Origin: Hybos culiciformis
Taxonomy: Eukaryota; Arthropoda; Insecta; Diptera; Hybotidae
DNA length: 64,000 nt
Direction of reading: 5' to 3'
NCBI GenBank assembly: GCA_964007475.1
Contig: OZ023273.1
Location: forward strand, 113,941,812-114,005,811
The stretch's first letter is position 1. Every line of letters starts with the position of its first letter. A model generated the notes under the pieces. The model saw only the letters and a program-made list of their open reading frames with translations. It ran no database searches and was not told where the DNA came from. Position numbers and translations under genes: made by a program. Shown piece by piece: positions 27,577 through 37,475 of this stretch.

Positions 27577-28171
27577 GTATCTCCAAAATTGAAAAATCAA
27601 TCGCGGACAAATGACATTTTGCAAAATGACATTTGTCCGCTAAAAAAACTGAAAAATCAATCGCGGACAAATGACATTTTGCAAAATGACATTTGTCCGC
27701 TAAAAATTAAAAATTTCAATCGCGGACAAATGACATTTTGCAAAATGACATTTGTCCGCTAAAAATTCGAAAAATCAATCGCGGACAAATGACATTTTGC
27801 AAAATGACATTTGTCCGCTAAAGTTAGAAAATTCAATCGCGGACAAATGTCATTTTGCAAAATGTCATTTGTCCGCTAATTTTGGGACATTTGTCCGCGG
27901 CGGACAAATGTCTTTTTACAATCGCGGACAAATGACATTTTGCAAAATGACATTTGTCCGCGAAGTTTTCCATACAAATTTCATCGCGGACAAATGTCCC
28001 GCGGACAAATGTCACGGCGCCCTTCGAGGCATTGTTTTTATTATTACCTAAGTATTATTTTGTTAGAGCCATAAGATATTAATTAATTAGGTAACCTTAT
28101 AACTTTTAACCAAACTTTTTCGGAGTAACACAGTTCAAAAATAGAAAAATTTAAAACTTAAATTTATTATA

Positions 28172-28268
28172 GGGCTTACGAAAATCATATTCACCTTTAA
28201 ATTCGAGAAATGTACATTAATCCAGTTTCATCAAAAATAGAATTAGAGAATGGATTTTCGTAAGATTC
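28172..28268. repeat. short inverted-repeat element, family copy 1
   Basis: GCTTACGAAAATC near the left end pairs with GATTTTCGTAAGATTC at the right. The right half (TCATCAAAAATAGAATT and onward) matches, in reverse complement, parts of the sequences at 44869-44987 and 55975-56082, so this is one of three related short elements in the window. Confidence 0.5.
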
Positions 28269-28619
28269 TTTACCTTCGATCTTAATTCATAATAAAAACT
28301 AAATAACCCCTCAAGCTCAAGCTTTCAGTAATTAAAAGACTTATTTCATGTCGTCACTAGTCGGTGGTTAATAATTTTTTCGCTGCTTCAGTGACTGCTG
28401 AAATAAATGATTGCGCACATTGCTGGCTGTCATATAAAACAAAAAAAACAATAAAATTTCTCAATCTCAAAAAATCAAACAGTCAAAGCGAAGCTAACCA
28501 AAAAAAAAAAAAAAAGAAAGGACAAGGACGCTTTAAATTAAAAATTAAAAACCAATTTTATTCCGCAAAAAAAAAAAATATCTTAATTTATTTTATTTTT
28601 CCATCTAATTTCAAAAAAA

Positions 28620-29426
28620 ATGTCAGGAACTTCTCAAAAACATCGTAATTTCGTTGCCGAACCAATGGGCGAAAAACCAGTAACAGAATTGGCCGGAATT
28701 GGTGATACTTTAGGTGGAAGACTAAAAGATAGTGGTTTCGACAGGGTAAGTTTTTTTTTTGTCTTTATTATTTTAAAATAAGTGAAATTAAATTTCATCT
28801 TTTAAGGAAAGGCTTGCATTTAATCATATTTCGACTTAACAACAGCATCAAAATTTACAATCAATTTCTTTTAAAATAATTATTTTAGTGATTCACCAAT
28901 TGACAGTTAATTAAAAAAAAAAATTCAAAACTGAAAGTGTGGGAGATAGATGAGTTCTAATTATTATATGCCAATGAAGTTTCTATTCGAAACATTTTTT
29001 CTAAACTGCTGGTTGTGTACCTACCTACCATTGACTAAGAATTCTACAAACATCGTGGTAGGTAGTACCTACGTATCAATAGTTCAACTGCAGAACCTTA
29101 ATTCATTTTAACACTGCTCAGCTTCTCAATTATAATTCCAACTATCATTAAATTATCTTTTGTTGCTGTTTTAATAGTCATTAGTCATTACCATATTATT
29201 AGTTTATTTACATTTAAGACCAATTTGATTTGACTTGATAAAAAAACTAATGGTCATTTTTTATTTTTTTATTTTTTAGGCCTACACAGTTCTAGGCCAA
29301 TTTTTAATATTAAAAAAAGACGAAGAATTATTTAAGGAATGGATGAAAGACGTTTGCAATGCATCATCAAAACAAGCATCTGATTGTTATCAATGCCTTA
29401 GTGATTGGTGTGAAGAATTTTTGTAA
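28620..29426 (+). CDS. baf: barrier-to-autointegration factor (BAF)
   Basis: Two exons, 28620-28745 and 29280-29426, join at a phase-0 GT-AG intron to 90 aa, the usual length (about 89-90). BAF is a small homodimeric DNA-binding protein that bridges chromatin, LEM-domain proteins and lamin, and is needed for nuclear envelope reassembly after mitosis. The protein shows the N-terminal [17 protein letters not shown] block and the helix-hairpin-helix segment [18 protein letters not shown]. The second exon carries [21 protein letters not shown] and the C-terminal WCEEFL. The Ser/Thr next to the start, targets of VRK kinases in animals, are retained in part (SGTS). The ATG follows an A-run and is the only sensible start. 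An AATAAA lies at 29666-29671. Upstream at about 28388 a TCAGTG could be an initiator. It converges with Syx5. Confidence 0.97.
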
Positions 29427-31313
29427 ACTGCAATATCATTTTTATTTCAAACTTTATAAGTAAATGTTTTATTTTTTAGTAAAAAATGTAAAAACAATGA
29501 CAACTACTTTAATTTTAATTTAAAACTTTATGTACTCACGATATTTAAATGTTATATGTAAAAAATAACTTTTTTTTTTTAATCGACTTTTCTTTTGTAT
29601 CTTCGTTCAGACTATTTTTATATAACTTTTATTGGGAACACTTTATTTTTAATTTTAAGACAAATAATAAAAACAAAAAAAGCAAATTCCATTTAATAAT
29701 AATAATAAAATAAAAACTATGTTTTCACAATAAAATGGCGATTATTTTTGTTTAATACTTTTTCAAAAGAAAAAAAAATTAACTTGAGAAATTTTAATAA
29801 ATTTAAATTCATTAATACTTAATAACTATTTAGCATTTTTATTTATTTTGCTTGTTACTTAACAATATATTTAGCTCAACTATCTTATTAAATCTCAACT
29901 GATTCCAGGGTTTAGTATAACCATAATTCATTTTAATAATTCTATCGAATTGGCGAAGTGATTAATTGTTATTCTGGATTTTACAATGGTTTACTTTGTA
30001 ATTTATTTGGTGGTGGTCTAATATGCAGATTACTTCGAATGTTTACATAAAGCTTAATTGAATTCATTCAAATAAATTAAACAAATTTTGATCGAATTCA
30101 AGAAAATAATAAATTTATTTTTTTACATTTTATACAATACTATTTAAGTTAAAAATTAAAGATTAATTGTTATTTGTCGTATTCGAACTAACTTTTCTGT
30201 ACAATAGATTAATTCATTATTTATTCCTATAAAATTATAAATTAATTTAATATCAGTATTAATAAAATATTGAGAGAAAGCGTTAAAATTACTTAATGAT
30301 TTGGAGAATTAAATGTACGTATTATGGTCCAGCTTATTTTATCCTTATCTGTGCAATGAAATCTTTTCGAATAAAAACGGTTTGAAAAGAAAAATCTTTT
30401 TAAACTTTCGAATCCACACATTTAAAGATAAACCTTATTTATTTTATTTGAATTCGATAAACTTAACTTACGTGTGGGGGTCAATTACGAATTTTGTTTT
30501 CCAATTAAGTTCGATTTTTGTAATTTTTTTGGATTGTTATTCAGTTAACATAAGTTACGGTGATATAATTTACCGAAAAGTAGAACTTAAATTTTAAATT
30601 TATTTTTGGGAAAGAGTACTCGAAATTCATTCAAGATGATGCACATAATATTAAAATTATATATAAAGACAGTTTGTCGCGGAATTTATGTTGAATAACT
30701 TTAATCAATGTTTGGGGTATGGAATATTATAAGTTTACAAATAAATCTCATCTTAAAGATAATCGAAATTGATTAACAAAGAAAAAATAAATGTTTCTAG
30801 TATGAATCAAATCTAAATTTCAAACATAATGCGGTAATCACAGTTTCCAAAATATAATATGTGGACAATATATTGAACAAATGTATAAATATAACGTCAT
30901 CGTTCTTTGGAAAGAATTCTTGTTATTTACCCTTTTAAAGTCCTAAAGCCTTAAGTCTACTCGTTCCAGAGTTATTGAGTTCATTTCATACTAATTTTCG
31001 ATTTTAATACTCAATTACCTGTTTCGAAACTTTGTTTTTGTAGTGAGTTAACACAGAATGACGATAATACAAACATATTTAAATCAATATTACAAACATA
31101 ACAATGTTTTTTTTTTGAGGACATAAAATTTTAACAGAATCGACAGTCATACATAACATTACTTTGGAGCTCATTAAAACTAGTGATAATATATTTTAAT
31201 TTTTTTTTATTTTGTGGGGAAAAAATCAGGCAACTATTATTCACGATAAAAGTCATGTTCCAACTAATCTATAGAAAAAATAATTGTTTTATTTCTATCT
31301 TGCTCCTACTTAG
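29427..31313. other. convergent intergenic region between BAF and Syntaxin 5
   Basis: AT-rich sequence holding the 3' ends of two convergent genes. A 94-codon frame at 30313-30597 has no recognisable domain and no splice context, and I treat it as chance. No repeats of note. Confidence 0.5.
31288..31293 (-). terminator. poly(A) signal of Syntaxin 5
   Basis: AATAAA on the minus strand (TTTATT as printed), about 20 bases after the Syx5 stop codon. It is the first consensus signal after the coding region and would give a very short 3' UTR. Confidence 0.45.
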
Positions 31314-32758
31314 TTAGTTCATAAAAAATACAAATAAAATAAAGAAAAATATTAATACACCGAAAATTTTTATCATTAGCCAACGATTTTTAGAAACAGA
31401 TTGGAAATATTTTAAAATCTCTCCATGAGCAGCATCTATATTCATTTCAGCATCCATTACATTTGTATCAATTCGTTCAACAGTTTCTTCTTGTTCTTTA
31501 ACCATGTGAGCCAATTGTTGAAAAATACCTCCCAATTCTATAATCGTACTCTCAATGTTTTGCATTGTCTCTGCTCGCTGTTGTACATAATTATCAGATT
31601 CGTCGTACAGCATCATTTGCTGTTGTTGATTTCTCGGCAATAAAGCACGATTTTCATCAGTTTGCGACATATCGATACTTATTTGACATTCTTCAGCTAA
31701 AAGTAAGCTATTTCCGTGTTTTGCCGATGGTGCCGCTGATCCTGAATGGGTAGCGTTCTGAGAAAACTGATCTCGTCTAGTTTTTTGATGTTTCAAATTT
31801 TCCGTTCTCACTTCAAGAATTTGTTTAAAATCTGTACTCATACTAGCTAATTTCGATTGCAATGCTATTACCATATTTGAGGAATGTGATATCAAATGTT
31901 TACCTCTGGATGATCTACCCTGATCTTTTGATATTTCCTGTAATCTAGCAATTTGTTGATTTAAAGCATTCAAATCACCTTTTATAATATAAGTTAATTC
32001 TTGAATTTCTTGTGGTCTATCATCGAAAAGAGTTTTTTTCTTTGCCACTAAAGAATGAAAAAAAAAACAAATTATATTTTATAATGTAATAATTATAAGA
32101 AAAAAAAAATCCACAATGCCTTACATAATGTCAATTTTTCTAATTTAGCATAAGTGCTTGCGATATTTTTCCCAACATATTTAGCAACCATCATAAATTC
32201 GGAATAACTTTGTATTTGTTTTGCCCTTCGTGGGTCCTTTATGTTAACTGCTCGAGATATATTTCTACTTTGAAGCGAACGTATAGCGTTCGCAAATTCA
32301 CCGGATCTATCTCTGGCCGCCATAACTATTACTGAATTTTTATCGAATTCTTCTTCGTCTTCGTTCAAATAATCGTTATATTTACTATTATTGTTTAATA
32401 GAAATAATTGTTGTTCACCAACTGCTGATGGTAATTGCGATTCTTGATGTTGCCCTGTTAAAGTGTTTATAAAAGATTGCCCTTGTGGAATCCAAGAGCG
32501 TAATGCGTTTCCCGATGTTATTTGTATGCGATTTGATAAATTTTTCCAATTCCAATCTTTTTTTGTATATTTATTTTCGTCGTCGTTGCCACCGTCTATT
32601 TGATAATTCAAATTATTATTTTGTATTCCGTTCAATTGATTTATTTGATTGTTATTATTTTGTGTTCGGGAATCATCAATTACAACTGTTGTAATTAATT
32701 GTTCCTCAGATTCGGAACTTGTTTTGGGACGACGGCGAGCTTGCATTTCATAATTCAA
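31314..32758 (-). CDS. Syx5: Syntaxin 5, Golgi Qa-SNARE
   Basis: Two exons on the minus strand, 32758-32125 and 32047-31314, join across a 77-bp intron. The junction rebuilds KLEKLTLLAKKKTLFDD, a signature of syntaxin 5. The 455-aa product is the Qa-SNARE for ER-Golgi and intra-Golgi fusion. Order: an N-terminal extension with ARRRPK at residues 7-12; a SNARE-complex N-terminal region from the internal Met146 (MAARDRSGEF); an Habc-type domain; a Qa-SNARE helix at about residues 365-426 containing the central FQQLAHMVKEQEE; and a C-terminal membrane anchor at about 437-454. Mammalian and fly syntaxin 5 are made as long and short forms from two start codons. Met146 aligns with the short-form start and the arginine cluster sits where the long form carries its ER-retrieval signal. 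It is divergent from Cka and convergent with BAF. Confidence 0.96.
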
Positions 32759-33804
32759 AAAATATTCTCATGCAGAGAAATTCATTGATTTTTTGAATTA
32801 GTTATACCTGTTTTTCCTAAAAAAAAAAGATTTTTACAATTAGGTACTTAAGTAGTTTTTTTTTTATGATTTGGTAGATACGACATGCCAAAGATAGGTA
32901 TAGGTACTACGTAGGCCCCTATCTAGTTAATACAGTGATCCAATTTCAAAAGTTCACAAACTAATTTCCGAAATAAATATTATAATTTACTAAATAATGT
33001 ACTGCCAATTCAACTGAAGATTCTGGTAGGTATGTAGGTAACCCATCTAATATTTGCCTATAAGCTGTTAGGCTAGGAGAATATTTTATTTTTAGGTTCC
33101 TACTTGGTATACCTAGATATCTAATAGGTATTGGTAAGTAAAGTTTGGAAATAATTCACTTATTATGACGTTTTATTTAAGCACCTATTGTTGACCTTTC
33201 TAATCTGCCAACCTTTGACCTCCATTAGTTATTTATTAACTTTAGATGACTTCGCAAGTTTCGAAGAAACTTAAATATAAATACAAAAAAAAAATAAAAT
33301 TATTATTCACTCCCAGGTTTGTTCTTACCAAAAGTAAAGGCTGCTGATAATTTTCAGAAAAATTAAACAAAGTGACACAAAGTTAAAAATTAATTAATTC
33401 CTTTCCACCTAATGTTTTTAAATGTGTTGTAATTTGCGTAAAAAGTGAAGAAAGAAGTCTCGAACAAAACGAACAAGATAGGTTTTTAAAATCTACAGTC
33501 ACCAAAGTATAATAAGTTCGAATAAAAAACAATTAATCTTGCTACTATTTATTTTTTTTTTATTATTATTATTCAATTAATTTCTATATAAATATGCTGC
33601 TGTACTTTATTTTTTAATTAAATAAAAAAAATTTTTTAAAGTGACATACGTGGAAGGAAATCATTAATTTTTCTTATTGAAAAAAAAATTGAATAAAAAT
33701 AATATGATTGTGACAATTGGAGAAAAAGTCGTTGTAGGAGTCGACTAATATCAAAGGCGTATGAAAATAATTAAGATATGTTTTTCTTATCTATGTAAGG
33801 TATA
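32759..33804. other. Syx5 upstream region
   Basis: 5' flank of Syx5, with several TAGGTACCTA-like tetranucleotide stretches typical of this genome. A pyrimidine-run plus AG (minus strand, near 32820) followed by CAGGTATAACT could mark a small 5' UTR exon. No coding frame recognised. Confidence 0.35.
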
Positions 33805-33918
33805 GAAACAGAAGAGGCATCGACCTTCACCTTTTAGTTGGAATTGCCGCCTTATTAATAAACAAAAATAAAGGCAATTCGAACTAAAAGCAGAAGGTCG
33901 ATGCGACATTCTGTTTCT
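33805..33918. mobile_element. hairpin MITE, about 114 bp
   Basis: Left arm GAAACAGAAGAGGCATCGAC and right arm, read in reverse complement as GAAACAGAATGTCGCATCGA, continue to pair through CTTTTAGTTNGAATTGCC, giving arms of about 45 bp around a short AT-rich centre. No coding capacity. The flanking duplication is not clear, so the superfamily is unknown. Confidence 0.7.
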
Positions 33919-34002
33919 GTTTCTGTTTGAAATCCAGAAATATCGTTGGTGCGTTGGTGGTTAATTATTTACAAACTTGTTAAAAAAAAGAACATAATTC
34001 AC

Positions 34003-34318
34003 TAAAAGGAGTAAACACAATTGGGGCGACAACGACGACTACAACGACAACGACAGCGATATCACTGAAGTGAACACAATTACGGCGACGGCGACAAAAT
34101 AAATAAACATGAAAAAAATAAACAAATAGAAAAATAAATAAAAAAAATATATATTTGTCGTTGCCGCCCGGCGACAAAATAGAAAAATTTCTAATTTGTC
34201 GCCAGTCGTCTCAATTGTGTTCATTCTCATACAAATTTATGGTTTCTATTTTTTTTTATAGTTGCTATCGCTGTCGTTATCGTTGTCGCCCCACCCAATT
34301 GTGTTTACTAAAAAACGG
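34003..34318. mobile_element. multi-layer foldback element rich in CGACAACGAC
   Basis: Three nested inverted repeats share a centre. The outer pair is GTAAACACAATT at 34011 and its complement ending at 34308, continued by GGGGCGACAACGA. The middle pair is TGAACACAATTACGGCGAC near 34071 against 34194-34226. The inner pair is ATTTGTCG/CGACAAAAT around 34152-34180. The ACGACAACGACA repeats make it GC-richer than its surroundings. Short frames here follow the repeat and are not genes. Confidence 0.7.
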
Positions 34319-37091
34319 AATATTATACAGAAAGAGAACCAGTCATCCAAGTGTAATAAGGCCCATTCCATATGAAAAATATACACTTCACTCCAGCTTC
34401 AACTCAGCCGCATATATATTTATTTAGACGGACGACTTAAATTAAAAAGAATTTCACCATTCATTCTTCCACGTTCCACTTATTCTGTCAAAATAAATTG
34501 CACAAACATTTTTAAATTTCATTTCAATCAATTTCTCGCTCCTTTTGTGTGAATGAATATTGCACACACACACATGCCCACTTAGGCAGCTTTTCGGAAT
34601 CGGAAAGAAAAAAAGAAATTTCAATCGACAAGAAAAAAAAGATTTTTTTTTAATTTTTTATTTTTTCGTGGAAATTAATTAAAAATTTTAATATTTAATT
34701 ACAAAATAAAAGCAATTTTTTGTATTTATTTCATTTTAAAATAAATTTTAATAAATTTTATTTAAATAAAAAAAAAAGAAAATAATAATAGCAATTGAGT
34801 GAGTGCAAAAAAATTTGTGAAAAAAAAGAAGAAAAAAACTGAAAAAAAATTTAGAAAAAAAAAAACCGGAAGAAAAAAATGTTCGTAACGTAACCACCCC
34901 GAAAATTTTATATTTTTAAGAAAAAAAATTAAAAAAAATTAAAAAAAAAGAAAAAAAAGAATTTCCATTACTAAGCCCATGCAAATTACGCATTTTTCTG
35001 CTCAACCTGCTGCTGTCACCAACGAACTTATAAATTGTTACCTCCTACCTACCTCGCTGTACCTACCTTTCATAATTTTGAAAATACACAAGATTGAAAA
35101 ATTATTTTCATTGCTTTTTTATCTGTGCGAAATTATACATATTCGTTCAGTCCCTCTCTAACTCCCTGATTTAAATTTAACCATATTTTGGTAATTTTCC
35201 GCAGAAGTTTTTTTTTTTCTTTTTTGAGATAATAAATGTATCTAGGGTCCTAGTTGAATTGAATTAGTTTTCTGTCTTCAACATCACCCTATCTAATCTG
35301 CATGAATTTTTGCTGATAATTTATTTGCATTCATCCTTTCATTTTTATGATTTTTTTTCTCTAAACACTTAATTCTAAAAAATTTATAAAGCAACATTTA
35401 TTCCTAGGAATGAAAGGATTTTAGCCGCAAAGAAATTTTCAGCAGAAATTTATGAGATACAAATTGGGATTTATTGACAGATTTATAAATTATTAGGACG
35501 ATTAAACATTATACTTTATATAGGTATGTAAGTAGGTAGGTAGGTATATCGAAAATGCTGTAAATTAGGCATACGAACATACCTATCTATACTCACTTAG
35601 CCCTAGTTTTAATTGTTGTCAAGTTAAAATTAAATCTGTCATCATTTTTATTGTACCTATTATAATGATTTTGTTTATTTTTTTGGTTTACATGAAGTTA
35701 TGAATTAGGTCTAGGCACTAAATCTAGTTACAGATTGAAAAATTTAGTAGTGTTGGGAGTTAATTGTAGGTATACCAACCTATTTGTGTACCCCATTCTA
35801 AAAATCATATAATTGTTACCATTATTCCTAAATTCAATAATTCTAATTCGAAGTCAGACTATATTCAAAACGAAGTATAGGTACCTACTGTGAAATGTAA
35901 AAGTAGAATTAATATTTCTTTGATTAAAAAGCAGATATTAAAAAAAAATCCCAGTTCTTCTGTATACCTACATAATGTACACATGACTAGAAAGATTATC
36001 AGAACTAGAATCAGAAGAACCAGAATTTAGTTTTTATTGTTTTCTTCGATGACACCACACGATGATACAAAAAATAAAAATACTTAGCGAGTCACCACAA
36101 TAGAGAATTTACGCGTCAGCTTTTATTACGACTGCAAAAAATTTAAACTAGTAATTTTTTTTTATAGCGACCTCTAAATTTCAGTGTGTTGGTTTTTTTA
36201 AATCTTTTTTTTTATACTTATATTTTTATTTTGCATGCACTTTTAAAATTTCATAGCAGAGATGAGAAATATATATAAATTGTTGGAACGAGATAGAGTT
36301 ATATGAAAATTTTTGGTGAATGACATTTTTATTCATTAGATTATTTTCTTTAACAATATAGTTTTTATTTTTTAGTTTCCCCCGAAATTGGAATTTAATT
36401 TTAAAAACTTTTTTGTAAACTTGTCAGATTTTAAAAATGTTGACAGTATTTTTGAGTTGACATACACAGCCTTTTAAAAAAACCAAAAAATTCGTGATGA
36501 ACTGTAGAGTCTACAAATTATTAAATTACGTACCCTTTTTTTTTTAACTTAATTCAATAAAAATAACATAATAGGTACCTATTATGTACAAAATACACAG
36601 GTAAATAAGGTAATACATAAAACTGCTCCAATATAATTCAATATTTTCTTCTGGTCAATGCCTTGTTAAAACCAATACAAAATCTTTCAAACATATTTTA
36701 TTTTAGTTTAATTATATCATTCTTAAATAAAAGTTTCATTTCTGCTCATTTATATAAGGCTCTACAGTTATTTTAGTCTAAGAAATAGACTATAAGAAAA
36801 TAATATAAAATGCGAATAGCACGAAGCGTAAAATGGAAAAAACTTCCAAATTTTGTTAATTTCCCCCAAAACAACGACTTGATGTTCTATATTTTTATTC
36901 AGGAAAAAAAACAACTTCAGGAGGAGGAGAATAGCTTAAGGTACTAATATTCTATCTACTTTGTTTGCACCTAGGTATTTTTTTTTTTTGAACTGTCAAA
37001 ATATTTCCACTTCTCTTGTACCAAAGGTAGTTTTAGGATTGGAAATTTCCACTATTTTTTCTGGAAATATTATAACTTTACGCAGAGATTA
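34319..37091. other. Cka upstream region, poly-A rich
   Basis: Between Syx5 and Cka, which are transcribed away from each other. It holds long A-runs (34600-34960), tetranucleotide TAGG/CCTA stretches (35520-35560, 36570-36600) and no coding frame I can support. 5' UTR exons of Cka could lie here. Confidence 0.4.
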
Positions 37092-37475
37092 GACTGGATA
37101 GTAAACTGATCATTGTATGTGTTTTTTATCTGTGTTTGTAAGAAGATAGTTGATTAAGTGTCTTTTTACTATCCTGATTTCTATCAAGATTTTTATCATG
37201 TTTTCATTTTTTTGTATTAAATTTTTTTGTTTTTTTTTTTAGTACACTGATAAAAAAAAAACAAGGCATACAATTTTTAATTTTGTATTGTTAAAGTAAA
37301 AAAAAAATATTTGTTCTTTTTTTCTGACTGTGACTATCCAGTCAACTATCTTCTCAACTGTCTTGATTTAAATCCTGCTAGTAGAGAAGATAGTAAATTG
37401 ACAATTAATAAAGTAATAAAATTTCACCGATACATTCAACTACTATCTTCGTCAAGATAGTAAAAAAATCCAGTC
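37092..37475. mobile_element. 384-bp TIR element with TA flanks
   Basis: The left end GACTGGATAGTAAACTG and the right end (reverse complement GACTGGATTTTTTTACTATC) form short TIRs sharing GACTGGAT, flanked on both sides by TA. Internal GACTATC and AACTATCTTC motifs repeat in both orientations. No open frame. The TA flank suggests a Tc1/mariner-type non-autonomous element. Confidence 0.6.

Larger units (their letters stand above)
26995..27961. repeat. array of eleven palindromic units, period about 59 bp
   Basis: Units begin with TCGCGG at about 27046, 27105, 27164 and 27223, exactly 59 bp apart, and after the nested insertion at 27601, 27661, 27720, 27779 and 27837 (60, 59, 59, 58). More diverged end units start near 26995 and 27922. 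Each unit is a 40-bp imperfect palindrome with the same two mismatched positions (GAC in both halves), separated by 18-20 bp of A-rich linker such as TAAAAAT...AAAATCAA. The unit at 27837 carries GTC instead, that is, the complementary orientation. The near-constant spacing implies spread by tandem duplication or gene conversion. Confidence 0.9.
26884..28030. mobile_element. foldback element of tandem palindromes with 9-bp direct flanking repeat
   Basis: The nonamer CTTCGAGGC stands at 26884-26892 and again at 28022-28030 as a likely target-site duplication. Between them (26893-28021) the ends form inverted repeats: after 8-9 poorly matched bases both share GACATTTGTCCGCGGGACAT and continue TTGTCCGCGAT. 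Inside lie eleven 40-bp near-palindromes with arms GCGGACAAATG and centre CATTTTGCAAAATG. Removing the nested 295-bp insertion leaves about 834 bp. Long inverted repeats built from short tandem units with a 9-bp duplication resemble Drosophila Foldback elements; 8-11 bp duplications also occur in Mutator-like elements. There is no transposase frame. It sits directly 3' of the unrecognised gene's last clear exon, probably in its intron or 3' flank. Assignment to a superfamily is inference. Confidence 0.75.

Noticed and set aside
26995..27961. CRISPR-like array (regular repeats with short spacers)
   Set aside because: The repeats are palindromes with near-identical A-rich linkers rather than unique spacers, the array has inverted ends and a target duplication, and the surrounding genes are animal genes with introns.
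27752..28051. Frames with repeated DKCHFAKCHLSA/GQMSFVR-like peptides
   Set aside because: These are translations of the palindromic repeat units and shift with unit spacing; not genes.
28173..28240. Possible terminal exon of the unrecognised gene after a TTATTATAG acceptor
   Set aside because: The phase fits and it would add about 22 codons, but the sequence lies inside a short inverted-repeat element found elsewhere in the window, so a chance splice-like match is more likely.
28364..28648. 94-codon plus-strand frame overlapping the BAF start
   Set aside because: Lys-rich frame out of phase with BAF, covering its 5' UTR and A-runs; shadow frame.
30313..30597. 94-codon frame between BAF and Syx5
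   Set aside because: Aromatic-rich and AT-driven, no domain, no neighbours in phase; most likely chance.
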